DNA of 64,000 bases from assembly GCF_001655675.1 (NCBI RefSeq), contig NZ_LYRP01000022.1, forward strand, positions 186,001 through 250,000. The letters run 5' to 3'. The position numbers and the translations under genes are program-made. The stretch is from Mangrovibacter phragmitis. GTDB taxonomy: Bacteria > Pseudomonadota > Gammaproteobacteria > Enterobacterales > Enterobacteriaceae. Below the pieces are notes generated by a model. It saw only the letters and a list, made by a program, of their open reading frames with translations, did no database searches and was not told the DNA's origin. Of this stretch, positions 24,873-36,958 are shown one piece after another (positions within the stretch are counted from its first letter, which is position 1; each line of letters starts with the position of its first letter).

Positions 24873-25187
24873 GTTCGGGTTGAACTGAGCGCACCCCGTA
24901 TCACGAGCCAAACTGAAGTTGAAACCATGTTTCGTTACATAGTGTTTAGTTGCTCTATTGGTAATGGCGATGCGCACCTAAAGAACTTTGCTTTGCAGTA
25001 CTCGCCTGATACGCCACAGATTTTTGTTTCACCACCATTTGATATCACTCATACGCTTATCTACGACACCATAGATAACAAGATGGCGCTTAAGCTCGCA
25101 AGCAGTAAGGCGTTCACCGATAAATCCCATTTGCTGAAGTTGGCTGAGGGAAAAGAGTTTCGCATCAGAAAGTATGAATTTATTTAA
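24873..25187 (+). pseudogene. hipA remnant (C-terminal kinase core)
   Basis: An open frame from 24873 to a TAA at 25187 contains F-R-Y-I-V-F-S-C-S-I-G-N-G-D-A-H-L-K-N-F-A-style residues, the G-N-x-D-A-H-x-K-N catalytic loop of HipA serine/threonine kinases, and P-P-F-D-I-T, the matching metal-binding Asp motif. The N-terminal half of HipA and any hipB are absent, and a stop codon lies just upstream (24870). A decayed persistence toxin gene. Confidence 0.75.
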
Positions 25188-25551
25188 TTCATTTAATTCA
25201 TGCCATATTAACTGGAGACGCCAGCAGTCACCTGCCCGACCGGACTATGCTCCATTGCTGGCATAACGACAGTCGAATAAAAACGCTGGTATGGCAAAAC
25301 GTACTGCTGGGTGGTGTTTATTAACAGGGGATAATCTTACAGGTGAAATTGCAACCAGAATCCGTGGGTTGAATAAGCTGAATTGTTTCAGCTATTGGGC
25401 TTTTTTTAAAGCGATTCTGGCTCAGTTATGCTTGCCGGGGAATAACCAGATTATTCATTATTGGGCGGCTGATTAATATATTTCCCCAGGTAGTGAACCA
25501 GCATAAAGTGACTTTATGGCAAAGTAAAGTGTGCCATTAGCTGGAACACCT
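25188..25551. other. Remnant DNA after the hipA fragment
   Basis: About 360 bases without a supportable gene. Short frames exist but none has a ribosome binding site or a recognisable product. It may be further decayed sequence from the same lost locus. Confidence 0.35.
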
Positions 25552-25836
25552 TCAATGGTGGGTTTCTGCCAGTGGCAATGGCACAGGCGGGGTGGCATGC
25601 AGTGCGTTTAAGAACAGGGTTACCGCGTTCTCAATCACTAAAGGGGTGCCAGTGATATTTTTGGTATAGAAAGAGATTGCCAATTTTTCAGTGGTTGCTT
25701 TAGTAATATGCACAAAATAATACTCGGCTAAACCATAACTGGCTTTCAGAATTGCGTCTTTGTCGTACTGGGTTTTATCCAGTAACAGAGTAAAATACTC
25801 ACCCAGTGAGTTAGAACCTTTTACTACAGTTTCCAT
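25552..25836 (-). CDS. Unknown 94-residue protein
   Basis: GAGGT lies seven bases before the ATG at 25836. The sequence (M-E-T-V-V-K-G-S-N-S-L-G-E-Y-F-T-L-L-L-D-K-T) looks like an alpha/beta cytoplasmic protein with a proline-rich tail. No family recognised. It is isolated between the hipA remnant and the agl operon. Confidence 0.6.
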   Translation of the reverse strand: METVVKGSNSLGEYFTLLLDKTQYDKDAILKASYGLAEYYFVHITKATTEKLAISFYTKNITGTPLVIENAVTLFLNALHATPPVPLPLAETHH

Positions 25837-26190
25837 TGTCAAAACCTCACATTAAGCCCATCGCTAAGTTGCCTTGCAACGTAGTGCGGCTGAGAAGCAA
25901 ACCTGAGCCGGGAAAATCTAAATAGTTGTTTGTGATATTTCTCCGCGTTTTGGGTGGTGTGCATTTTGATTTAAATCACTATGTTGTTAATTAAGCACTG
26001 CACCGGTGTTATTGGCTTTTATAGTATATTTTTTAAACGAAAAAAATTCCTGTGTATCATGCTGAGTATGGTTCTCTTTCTGGTTGCTTTTCTTATGGTG
26101 GGAATCAGTTGCAGCATTATCTGCCATATAAATATTGTGCTGCCTGGTGGGGATAATCAGCGCGGGTTGGCCGTTATACGGTTCAGGGGT
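25837..26190. other. Non-coding stretch beyond aglB
   Basis: About 350 AT-rich bases. An 83-codon + strand frame (from 25981) has one hydrophobic stretch but no ribosome binding site and runs into the aglB hairpin; it is not supported as a gene. Confidence 0.4.
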
Positions 26191-26218
26191 GTTGCTTCCC
26201 GGGTAAACGGGAAGCAAC
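26191..26218 (-). terminator. Hairpin at the end of the agl operon
   Basis: GTTGCTTCCCG and CGGGAAGCAAC, 11-bp perfect arms, loop of six, ten bases past the aglB stop. No U-run follows on the minus strand, so it may protect the 3' end as much as terminate. Confidence 0.6.
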
Positions 26219-26228
26219 AAAGGAAGGG

Positions 26229-29170
<2,942 letters not shown>

Positions 29171-29282
29171 TGTAAAATCCTCACATAAACCAACCGGGTA
29201 AGAGGCCTTATTTCATTGTCGTGCTGGCCGGTATTGAGAATAAGAACTGGCGCATGGGGTGGCCGGGTGAGAAAACTGGGTT

Positions 29283-29298
29283 TGTGATAGCTCTCAAA
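29283..29298. promoter_or_regulatory. CRP-like site between aglA and its regulator
   Basis: TGTGATAGCTCTCAAA keeps TGTGA and three or four of the five bases of TCACA at the right spacing, 113 bases upstream of aglA. Catabolite control of a PTS operon would be expected. Confidence 0.4.
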
Positions 29299-29466
29299 GT
29301 TTTATTTCAGTACCTGATGTCTACTTTTTATCGTAAAACCAGACAAGTGCAGGAATCGGTTGGGAATATGTTGCTGTTATCGATGTTAATTATTTGTTTT
29401 TGAATAATTTTATAATAGAAATGCCAGTTCATTTTACTCATGGCTGAGGCAAAAAGAGGTCCAGTA

Positions 29467-30189
29467 GTGATCTACAAATCTATCGCGGAAAAATTACGGG
29501 TACGGCTTAATTCATCGGATTATGCTGTGGGCAGCCCATTGCCTGGTGAAAAAGCACTGGCGCAGGAATTTGGCGTTGCACGCATGACAATACGTAACGC
29601 GCTGGATTTGCTGGTGAACTGGGGGCTGGTGGTTCGCCGCCATGGTAGCGGCACCTTTGTCGCCCGCAAAGATGTTCATCATGAAACCAACAGCTTATGT
29701 GGCCTGGCGGAAGTGCTGCGTCTGCAGGGCAAAGAGGTTGTCAGTCAGGTGCTGAAATTTGAGGTAATGCCCGCGCCCCCGGCAATTGCCCGGCAACTGC
29801 GGGTGCTGGTCAATGAGCGGATTTGGTTTTCCCGCCGTCTGCGCTATGTGGATGGCAAGCCTTTGATGCTGGAAGACAGCTATATGCCTGTCGCACTGTT
29901 TCCTTATTTATCGCTGGCGCATCTTGAAGGGTCGAAATTTGATTATATTGAGAAAGAGTGCGGGCTGACTATCAGTGGCAACTATGAAAGCCTCACGCCC
30001 GTGCTGGCAGACCGCCAACTGGCTGAACAGTTAAATGTTGCTGAGCACACGCCTTTGCTACGGATAAGTTCATTGTCTTATAACGACAGCGGGGTATTCC
30101 TCAATTACTCAGTAATGTACCGTAATACCCGCGAATACCAGGTGGATTACCATTTGCGCCGCAGTGCGCCGCACCAACCGGTAGTGTGA
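29467..30189 (+). CDS. GntR/HutC-family regulator of the agl operon
   Basis: A 240-residue transcription factor. The start is put at GTG 29467 (V-I-Y-K-S-I-A-E-K-L) because GAGG lies seven bases upstream and GntR proteins begin at this point; an ATG at 29440 lacks such a site. N-terminal winged helix (P-L-P-G-E-K-A-L-A-Q-E-F-G-V-A-R-M-T-I-R, then R-R-H-G-S-G-T-F-V) and a UTRA ligand domain from about residue 70. Divergent from aglA across ~300 bases, so it most likely represses aglAB until a phosphorylated sugar binds. Confidence 0.85.
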   Translation: MIYKSIAEKLRVRLNSSDYAVGSPLPGEKALAQEFGVARMTIRNALDLLVNWGLVVRRHGSGTFVARKDVHHETNSLCGLAEVLRLQGKEVVSQVLKFEVMPAPPAIARQLRVLVNERIWFSRRLRYVDGKPLMLEDSYMPVALFPYLSLAHLEGSKFDYIEKECGLTISGNYESLTPVLADRQLAEQLNVAEHTPLLRISSLSYNDSGVFLNYSVMYRNTREYQVDYHLRRSAPHQPVV

Positions 30190-30231
30190 GTGGCTATGGA
30201 GCAGCAGGATACCCGGCTGCTCCAGTGCTTA

Positions 30232-31770
30232 TTACTCACAGGTTACGGTCAGCGTGATGCTGCCGCGATTATTGTGGTAAGTCTGCCATGCATCATTGGC
30301 GAAAGCGTAGAGGTAGCCACTCGCCTTAGGTGTGAAGGTGGTTGTGTCACCAATCAGAAAGACTTCATGGGGTAATTTTTCATCCTGCTGGCTTCCCGAA
30401 GGAACATCGTTGGCAACCATACCAACCAGCGCGAACCAGGGATGCTCTTCCTCACGTTTGGTGTACCAGAAATCAGCAGTATGGTTTTGGGTGAATTTTT
30501 GGTAGAGCGTTTCGGCTTTCCCTAACAGGGATGAAACACTGTGTGCCATTTTACTTAACTGAAATTTTCCGTCATCACAGCCAGCCGGACCACAGGGAAT
30601 ATCACCATCCACCCATTCGCCCTGCGCCTGAAAGTGCCAGGTTTTCCCGGCTTCCAGGTACAACCCGGTTGCATTCCAGTGCTCACGGGCAAACACCGTG
30701 ACAGTTTGTTTTTCTCCCGTCGCTAATACTTTTGTGGGCCAGTAGCCACCTTGTGCCAGTGGTGGGTTGTTGTGGCGCTCTATTGCCGATGAATGCAACT
30801 TGTTAGTTTGTGTGGTAAAGCAGGGCACATTACGCGGGCGGGTTTTCAGCGATTTAAAAACACCGGTAACAGAATTATGCAGGTAGCCCAGATAGTCCGG
30901 ATGAAGTTGCGCCATGGTATTCGGGCGAAACGCCAGACCACAGTTTTTGGCTTCTTCCATCATCCATTTCAGCGCCCCGTCTGATAACGCGCTTTGCCCA
31001 TAACCCCCGCCAACATCAGCATGTACGCCGGGAAACCAGAGTTGCTTCATATCTGTATGAGCTGCTTCATTGTCCCACAGGGTCGGCGAAAAACTTTGGC
31101 GTTTTTCATCAATGGCAATGGCGTGGCGCGCGTGCTTCACTTTGTTACTCAGGCTGGTATCGTGGAAGCGGTAATTGTCCGGGTTGTCGAGAAGATTGAG
31201 CAGGGCCATATCATCCGGCACCCCCAGCGCACCGACTGTGTCCCACACGCCAATGAATTCAATACTGATACTGTGCTTAGTTGGTGTGCCCAGCGGTGTA
31301 TCAAAAAAGGCTCGCTGAGCGGTAGCGACCACTGGCTTAGCTTTATCTTCTGGCGTTTTGTAGGTATCGAACAGGTCTTTAATTGCCGCCCAGCGTTGCT
31401 TTTCATCCATTTGCGATGCCACCGGATTCAGCAAACCACAGCGGGCAATCATTCCGCCAAGGCTGCGCACGGTCCAGGCGCCACGGCTGAATCCAAATAA
31501 CCAGATACGCGCTTCTGGCTGGTAATTCTGTGTCAGCCATCCGTAAGCACTCATGATATTTTCATTCAACCCTGCGCCGGTGCCGCCTCCAATCATGCGG
31601 TGAAACCAGGTGCCGTCGGTGCCAACTCCGGGGTGATAATAGCGGTGTTGTGTTGGGGAGGTTTCCAGCGCGTTATAGAGTTTCACCACATTGGTGGGAG
31701 CCGGAAGGTCGTCGTCCATTTGATCCGGTGTATTCCAGGTACCATCACAGCAAACAATGAGATTGAGCAT
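30232..31770 (-). CDS. DUF2235 alpha/beta hydrolase (Tle1-like) with lectin-like tail
   Basis: A 512-residue protein starting M-L-N-L-I-V-C-C-D-G-T-W-N-T at 31770, AGGAT upstream. The DUF2235 domain fills about residues 1-330: C-D-G-T-W-N-T, then G-F-S-R-G at 93-97 (Ser95 nucleophile), then W-D-T-V-G-A-L-G and W-F-P-G-V-H-A-D-V-G-G-G with the likely Asp and His of the triad. The C-terminal ~150 residues (G-L-Y-L-E-A-G-K-T-W, then Y-L-Y-A-F-A-N-D-A-W and L-T-V) resemble the PA-IL/LecA-type galactose-binding fold. The Tle1 family contains T6SS phospholipase effectors, but no PAAR or VgrG is adjacent and no signal peptide is seen. Confidence 0.85.
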   Translation of the reverse strand: MLNLIVCCDGTWNTPDQMDDDLPAPTNVVKLYNALETSPTQHRYYHPGVGTDGTWFHRMIGGGTGAGLNENIMSAYGWLTQNYQPEARIWLFGFSRGAWTVRSLGGMIARCGLLNPVASQMDEKQRWAAIKDLFDTYKTPEDKAKPVVATAQRAFFDTPLGTPTKHSISIEFIGVWDTVGALGVPDDMALLNLLDNPDNYRFHDTSLSNKVKHARHAIAIDEKRQSFSPTLWDNEAAHTDMKQLWFPGVHADVGGGYGQSALSDGALKWMMEEAKNCGLAFRPNTMAQLHPDYLGYLHNSVTGVFKSLKTRPRNVPCFTTQTNKLHSSAIERHNNPPLAQGGYWPTKVLATGEKQTVTVFAREHWNATGLYLEAGKTWHFQAQGEWVDGDIPCGPAGCDDGKFQLSKMAHSVSSLLGKAETLYQKFTQNHTADFWYTKREEEHPWFALVGMVANDVPSGSQQDEKLPHEVFLIGDTTTFTPKASGYLYAFANDAWQTYHNNRGSITLTVTCE

Positions 31771-32276
31771 GATTTTATCCTGTGTGTCGTAGTGTTTTTC
31801 GTCGCCGTTAACAGCTGGGTAATTATCCATTTATAGTTCATGGTTATTACACTTTGGCTATTTTTATTCAGACTGTGCGATATGTGCAGATGTCATAATT
31901 GACTCAAAATATCACTTTATTCATACCTTCTTCGTATTTTGTGAAAAACCGGCTAAGGGTCTCAATAATAATCATTAAAACGGCATGCCAGCGCTGGCAT
32001 CTGCCGGGTTTTGCACTACGTCATATTTCACGGATGCTAATTTTTCACGTAATTCCCCGTTAATTTTTCATCAGGGCGTGAGTCTCATCACATAGAAAAA
32101 CAACAGCTATTTTATCCATATTTCCAGCAGGATATTTCCGGCGTGCCAACTATTTTCAAATCTGACTATCGTTAAAAAAACGTAACAAAATCATGATAGG
32201 CGGCAACATTTCATGGTTGGTTGTGTATGCCGCATTTTCTTACCGCTGTTCTGACGAATAAATAATGAGGCTGAAA
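31771..32276. promoter_or_regulatory. 506-base divergent control region with a CRP site
   Basis: CGTGAGTCTCATCACA at 32077-32092 fits the CRP consensus at nine of ten positions, 185 bases before the ABC binding-protein gene. An AATAATAATCATT segment near 31964 recalls part of a Fur box but is incomplete. No open frame of interest. Confidence 0.5.
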
Positions 32277-33260
32277 ATGAGTAAGCAATTTATTGCCAGT
32301 ATGTTGTCTGCATTACTGATGGGAGCGGCTGCGTTGTCTGCGCCGCTGCACGCTGAAGAAAAAACGGTGGTGAATATTTCCAAAGTCGATGGTATGCCCT
32401 GGTTTAACCGCATGGGCGAAGGAGTGGTACAGGCGGGAAAAGACTTTGGCGTGAATGCCTCTCAGGTAGGCCCGGCCAGCACCGATGCGCCGCAGCAGGT
32501 TAAAATTATTGAAGACCTGATTGCCCGCAAAGTGAATGCCATCACCATTGTGCCGAATGATGCCAACGTGCTGGAGCCTGCGTTCAAGAAAGCGCGCGAT
32601 GCCGGTATTGTGGTGCTAACTAATGAATCCCCCGGTCAACCCAGTGCCAACTGGGATATTGAAATTATTGATAACCAGAAATTCGCGGCTGAATACGTTG
32701 AGCACATGGCGAAGCGTATGGGCGGCAAAGGGGGCTATGTTATCTATGTTGGCAGCCTGACTGTGCCGCAACATAACCTGTGGGCTGATTTACTGGTGAA
32801 ATACCAGAAAGAGCATTACCCCCAAATGCATGAAGTGACCCGCCGTATGCCGGTTGCGGAAAGCGTGGATGATTCACGCCGCACCACACTGGATCTGATG
32901 AAAACCTACCCGGACCTGAAAGCCATTGTCTCCTTCGGTTCCAACGGGCCGATTGGCGCAGGCCGTGCAGTGAAAGAAAAGCGTGCGAAAAACAAAGTGG
33001 CGGTGTACGGCATGATGATCCCGTCTCAGGCTGCTTCGCTGATCCGCAGCGGCGATATCACTGAAGGGATCACTTACGATCCGGCAACTGCCGGTTATGC
33101 CCTGACGGCTGTCGCCAGTACGTTGCTGAATGGCGGCACCATTAAGCCCGGGTTTGAAGTGAAGAACCTGGGGAAAGCGGAAGTCGATATGGATAAGCAC
33201 ATCATTCGCTTCCACAAAGTGTTGTTGGTGAATAAAGACAATATCAATTCGCTGTATTGA
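32277..33260 (+). CDS. Periplasmic sugar/AI-2-type ABC binding protein
   Basis: A 327-residue periplasmic binding protein starting at 32277 with GAGG six bases upstream; signal peptide ends about A-P-L-H-A. The mature protein has the type I (ribose/LsrB/RhaS) fold pattern: D-L-I-A-R-K-V-N-A-I-T-I-V-P-N-D hinge, V-L-T-N-E-S-P, and Y-P-D-L-K-A-I-V-S-F-G-S-N. Nearest named relatives are LsrB (autoinducer-2) and RhaS (rhamnose). Neither lsr kinase nor rhamnose enzymes are nearby, so the ligand is undetermined. First gene of a four-gene importer operon. Confidence 0.88.
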   Translation: MSKQFIASMLSALLMGAAALSAPLHAEEKTVVNISKVDGMPWFNRMGEGVVQAGKDFGVNASQVGPASTDAPQQVKIIEDLIARKVNAITIVPNDANVLEPAFKKARDAGIVVLTNESPGQPSANWDIEIIDNQKFAAEYVEHMAKRMGGKGGYVIYVGSLTVPQHNLWADLLVKYQKEHYPQMHEVTRRMPVAESVDDSRRTTLDLMKTYPDLKAIVSFGSNGPIGAGRAVKEKRAKNKVAVYGMMIPSQAASLIRSGDITEGITYDPATAGYALTAVASTLLNGGTIKPGFEVKNLGKAEVDMDKHIIRFHKVLLVNKDNINSLY

Positions 33261-33336
33261 GTTTGGTACCAGGCCCGGGGGCTGTTATGCCCTCTGGCCG
33301 GTTTGTGCCAGCACCAGGACCGGGTGGATTAAGATT

Positions 33337-34821
33337 ATGGAACCGTTTCTTTCTCTGCGTCATATCAGTAAAACCTTTCACGGAACCCGTGCGCTTAACG
33401 ATGTGGCGCTCGATTTTCTGCCCGGTGAAGTGCACTGCCTTGCCGGGCAAAATGGCTGTGGAAAATCCACACTCATCAAAATTATTTCCGGGGTTTATCG
33501 CCCCGATGAGGGTGCGCAGATAACCCTTGGCGGCCAACACTGGCCGCGACTGACACCTTCGGTATCTGTTGCCGAGGGGATCCAGGTGATTTACCAGGAT
33601 CTCTCACTGTTTCCCAACCTGAGTGTGTGGGAAAACATTGCCGTCAACCATTACCACCATGGCTGGCTGGTGAAACGCCGGGCGCTGCGCCAGGTTGCTG
33701 AACAGGCAATGGCGAGTATTCATGTTTCCCTGCCGCTGGATGCCCCTGTGGAATCGTTGTCTATTGCCCGTTGTCAGTTGGTGGCTATTTGCCGCGCGCT
33801 GGCCCAGGATGCCAGGCTGATTATTATGGATGAACCCACGGCCTCGCTAACCCACCAGGAAGTGGAAGGGTTGCTGGAAGTGGTGCGCCAGCTTCGGGAG
33901 AAAGGTATTTGTGTGGTGTTTGTCAGCCACCGGCTCGAAGAGGTGCTGGCGGTATCTGACAACATTTCGGTGCTTAAGGATGGTGAGCTTGTGGGTACCT
34001 GGCCGGCAGCAGAAATGACAACGCAGCAACTGGGTTTCCTGATGACAGGGCAACAGTTTGAATACCAGACCCGGGCGCTGCGCCAGAGTGCGGGCAGTAC
34101 GCCGGTGCTCGAAGTGGTGAACTTGTCCCGTGCCGGGGAATACCAGAACGTGTCGTTTCAGGTGGAGGCTGGGGAAGTAGTGTCCATTGTCGGGCTGTTA
34201 GGTGCCGGGCGCACTGAACTTTGCCTGAGCCTGTTCGGGTTGACGCGGCCAGACAGCGGTGAAATCCGTATTAACGGCCAACCGGTGAAACTGCGCAGTA
34301 ACCAGGATGCTATCAGCCATGGTATCGGTTATGTCTCAGAAGACCGGATGAACCGTGGGCTGGTCATGGCGCAGTCTATCGAGAATAACGTCATCAGCAC
34401 AGTGTTCCCACAAGTCACTAACTCAGTGGGGTTGATTGATGAAACCCGGTGTCGTGAGCTGGTTTCCCGCCTGGTAAAAGCTCTGCGCATTAAAGTGCCT
34501 GATGTTCATTTGCCGGTGAATACGTTATCGGGGGGGAACGCCCAGCGGGTATCGATTGCCAAATGGCTGGCGATTACTCCCCGGTTATTGATTCTCGACA
34601 GCCCAACGGTTGGCGTTGATATCGCTAACAAAGCCGGGATTTACCAGATTATCAGTGACCTGGCAAACCATGGTATTGCGGTGGTGATGGTTTGCGATGA
34701 AATCGAAGAAGCCTGGTACCAGAGCCACCGTATTCTGGTGATGCAACAGGGGCGGTTAACCCACAGTTTCCTGCCAGAAAACAGCACGCAAGAGATGATA
34801 GCCGGGGTGGTCAATGGCTGA
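33337..34821 (+). CDS. Double ABC ATPase of the sugar importer
   Basis: A 494-residue RbsA/LsrA-type protein with two ABC modules. Module 1: Walker A G-Q-N-G-C-G-K-S-T (about residues 39-47) and Walker B L-I-I-M-D-E-P. Module 2: a degenerate Walker A G-L-L-G-A-G-R-T-E and a clear L-S-G-G-N signature with L-I-L-D-S-P. The weakened second module is usual for this family. It powers the two permeases that follow; it overlaps the first by eight bases. Confidence 0.92.
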   Translation: MEPFLSLRHISKTFHGTRALNDVALDFLPGEVHCLAGQNGCGKSTLIKIISGVYRPDEGAQITLGGQHWPRLTPSVSVAEGIQVIYQDLSLFPNLSVWENIAVNHYHHGWLVKRRALRQVAEQAMASIHVSLPLDAPVESLSIARCQLVAICRALAQDARLIIMDEPTASLTHQEVEGLLEVVRQLREKGICVVFVSHRLEEVLAVSDNISVLKDGELVGTWPAAEMTTQQLGFLMTGQQFEYQTRALRQSAGSTPVLEVVNLSRAGEYQNVSFQVEAGEVVSIVGLLGAGRTELCLSLFGLTRPDSGEIRINGQPVKLRSNQDAISHGIGYVSEDRMNRGLVMAQSIENNVISTVFPQVTNSVGLIDETRCRELVSRLVKALRIKVPDVHLPVNTLSGGNAQRVSIAKWLAITPRLLILDSPTVGVDIANKAGIYQIISDLANHGIAVVMVCDEIEEAWYQSHRILVMQQGRLTHSFLPENSTQEMIAGVVNG

Positions 34822-35785
34822 TTTATTCAAACGCCACGAAACCTGGCTGGGGCTGCTGATTGTAGTGCTGTTTGCCGGGTTAGCCTGGAAAAGCGATGAG
34901 TTTTTTACTCTGGGTAACCTGTATGACCTGGTGAACAACTACGCCATGTTAACCATTCTGGCCTGTGGGCTGTTTATGGTGCTGATTTCTGGCGGTATTG
35001 ATATTTCTTTTCCCGCCATGACCATTATTGCCCAGTATGGCATGGTATTGCTGTTGCACCACATTGGCGGCAACTTCGCAGTCGCGTTTTTACTGGCTGG
35101 CGGTATTGGTGTGCTGCTGGGCCTGGTAAATGCGCTGCTGGTTAATCGCCTGAATGTGCCATCTATCATTATTACTATTTCCACGCTGAATATTTTCTAC
35201 GGCCTGCTGTTATGGCTGAGTAAAGGTGTCTGGCTGTACGATTTTCCCCCCTGGTTTGAAAAAGGCATCATGCTGTTCAAATACACCGATGCAGATGGCT
35301 ATGACTACGGGCTGAGCCTGCCATTACTGGCGATGCTGTCGGTGGTGGCGCTGACCGGGATTATCATGAATTTCACCACCACAGGCCGCAAGATATATGC
35401 AATGGGGGGCAACCGGGAATCCGCCAGCCGTATTGGGTTTAGTGTATTGCGGTTGCACCTGTTTGTTTATGGCTACATGGGTTTTCTTTCTGGCGTGGCG
35501 GGTGTGGTTCAGGCCTGGACAGTTCAAACCGTGGCACCTGATTCACTGCTGGGTTATGAGCTGACAGTGCTGGCGGCGGTGGTGCTGGGCGGTACCAGCC
35601 TGGTGGGCGGGCGGGGGACACTCAGCGGCACATTGCTGGGGGTGATATTACTGGCGGTAGTACAAAACGGCCTGAATTTACTGGGCGTATCCTCTTACTG
35701 GCAAACACTGATTACCGGCGGCATTATCGTTGTGAGTATCAGTGCGACCGCCTGGAGCCAGCACCAGAACCGGAGTCTGTTATGA
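34814..35785 (+). CDS. ABC importer permease 1
   Basis: A 323-residue RbsC/LsrC-like inner-membrane protein with about nine hydrophobic segments and the V-L-I-S-G-G-I-D-I-S motif of the family near residue 60, plus V-L-G-G-T-S-L-V-G-G-R-G near the C-terminus. It overlaps the ATPase gene and the next permease (ATGA), so all three are translationally coupled. It forms a heterodimeric channel with permease 2. Confidence 0.92.
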   Translation: MADLFKRHETWLGLLIVVLFAGLAWKSDEFFTLGNLYDLVNNYAMLTILACGLFMVLISGGIDISFPAMTIIAQYGMVLLLHHIGGNFAVAFLLAGGIGVLLGLVNALLVNRLNVPSIIITISTLNIFYGLLLWLSKGVWLYDFPPWFEKGIMLFKYTDADGYDYGLSLPLLAMLSVVALTGIIMNFTTTGRKIYAMGGNRESASRIGFSVLRLHLFVYGYMGFLSGVAGVVQAWTVQTVAPDSLLGYELTVLAAVVLGGTSLVGGRGTLSGTLLGVILLAVVQNGLNLLGVSSYWQTLITGGIIVVSISATAWSQHQNRSLL

Positions 35786-36738
35786 AAATCGCCTGGCGTA
35801 ATAATGTGGAGTTTTACCTGGTGGGGTTGCTGCTGCTGGTGGTGGCTGCTTTCAGTGTACTGATGCCGGATATTTTCTGGTCGGTCAGTAATTTCCAGTC
35901 AGTGGCATCACAAATGCCGGTGCTGGGGATTCTGGCGCTGGCAATGGCGATGACCATGTTATGTGGTGGGATCAACCTGTCGATTATTGGCACGGCCAAC
36001 GCCTGTTCACTGGTGATGGCCTGGGTGGCAACCAGTTACCCGCCAGGCTGGCTTTCCGCGCTCGCTGCATTGGGCGCTGGTGCCGGTACTGCGGTGCTTA
36101 TTGGCTTATGTAATGGTGTATTGATTGCCGGGATTCGGGTATCGCCGATTCTGGCAACCCTCGGCATGATGACACTGCTGAAAGGCATTAATATTTTGAT
36201 AACCGGCGGCAGCGCCATTGCCAATTATCCGGACTGGGTGTTGTGGCTGAACCACGCACAGTGGTTTGGTATCCCGTTGCCATTATGGTTGTTTGCGCTG
36301 GTGGCGGTGGTGCTGTGGGTTCTGCTGGAGAAAAGCCCGTTGGGCCGCGCCATCTACCTGATTGGCTCCAATGAGCGGGCTACACGCTACGCCGGGATTA
36401 ATACCCGCCGGGTGCTGATTCAGGTGTATGTGATTTCTGCGCTGTTGTGCGCAGTTGCCGCGTTTTTAATGATGTCCAAACTGAACTCTGCCAAAGCCTC
36501 TTACGGGGAATCTTACCTGCTGGTGTCGATTCTGGCTGCGGTTCTGGGCGGGGTGAACCCCGATGGCGGTAGCGGGCGCATTATTGGTATGGTGCTGGCG
36601 CTGTTTCTTCTGCAAACCATTGAAAGTGGCTTTAACATGATGGGCGTCAGCCCTTACCTCACCATGGCACTGTGGGGCACATTGCTACTGGGCTTTATCC
36701 AGGTGCGCGGCATGATGGGGGATGTTAATGGGCGCTAA
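35782..36738 (+). CDS. ABC importer permease 2
   Basis: A 318-residue partner of the preceding permease, with T-M-L-C-G-G-I-N-L-S at the position of the family motif and V-L-G-G-V-N-P-D-G-G-S-G-R near the end. Gene order binding protein, ATPase, permease, permease differs from the E. coli lsr operon (ATPase first). A terminator begins at its stop codon. Confidence 0.92.
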   Translation: MKIAWRNNVEFYLVGLLLLVVAAFSVLMPDIFWSVSNFQSVASQMPVLGILALAMAMTMLCGGINLSIIGTANACSLVMAWVATSYPPGWLSALAALGAGAGTAVLIGLCNGVLIAGIRVSPILATLGMMTLLKGINILITGGSAIANYPDWVLWLNHAQWFGIPLPLWLFALVAVVLWVLLEKSPLGRAIYLIGSNERATRYAGINTRRVLIQVYVISALLCAVAAFLMMSKLNSAKASYGESYLLVSILAAVLGGVNPDGGSGRIIGMVLALFLLQTIESGFNMMGVSPYLTMALWGTLLLGFIQVRGMMGDVNGR

Positions 36739-36781
36739 ATAGCAGGCCATTATGCGGTCTGTACCGCAAGCCTGCTATTTT
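36737..36781 (+). terminator. Terminator of the ABC operon
   Basis: AAATAGCAGGC and GCCTGCTATTT arms (11 bp, perfect) around a 22-base loop that itself contains a small GCGGT/ACCGC stem; the 3' arm ends in four T. Confidence 0.85.
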
Positions 36782-36958
36782 GCCAGACAGGAACGGGATT
36801 CCCTGGGGGTGTATCACAGAAAAAAACACGGGCCTGGTGATAATGCCCGTGGCGTTTCCCCGTGGGGCGGTAGGTGGTTTTATCGCCCGGCGGCGGGAAG
36901 GCTGACGGTTACTGGAATATCGCCCAGGTGGAATATAGCCTCGACAGGAGAGTTGAGA

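Noticed and set aside
31958-31980. Fur box near the ABC importer
   Set aside because: Only the central AATAATAATCATT part fits; outer half-site bases are missing.
36752-36958. 69-residue N-terminal extension of the asparaginase
   Set aside because: It would bury the signal peptide; the internal ATG has AGGAG at the right spacing.
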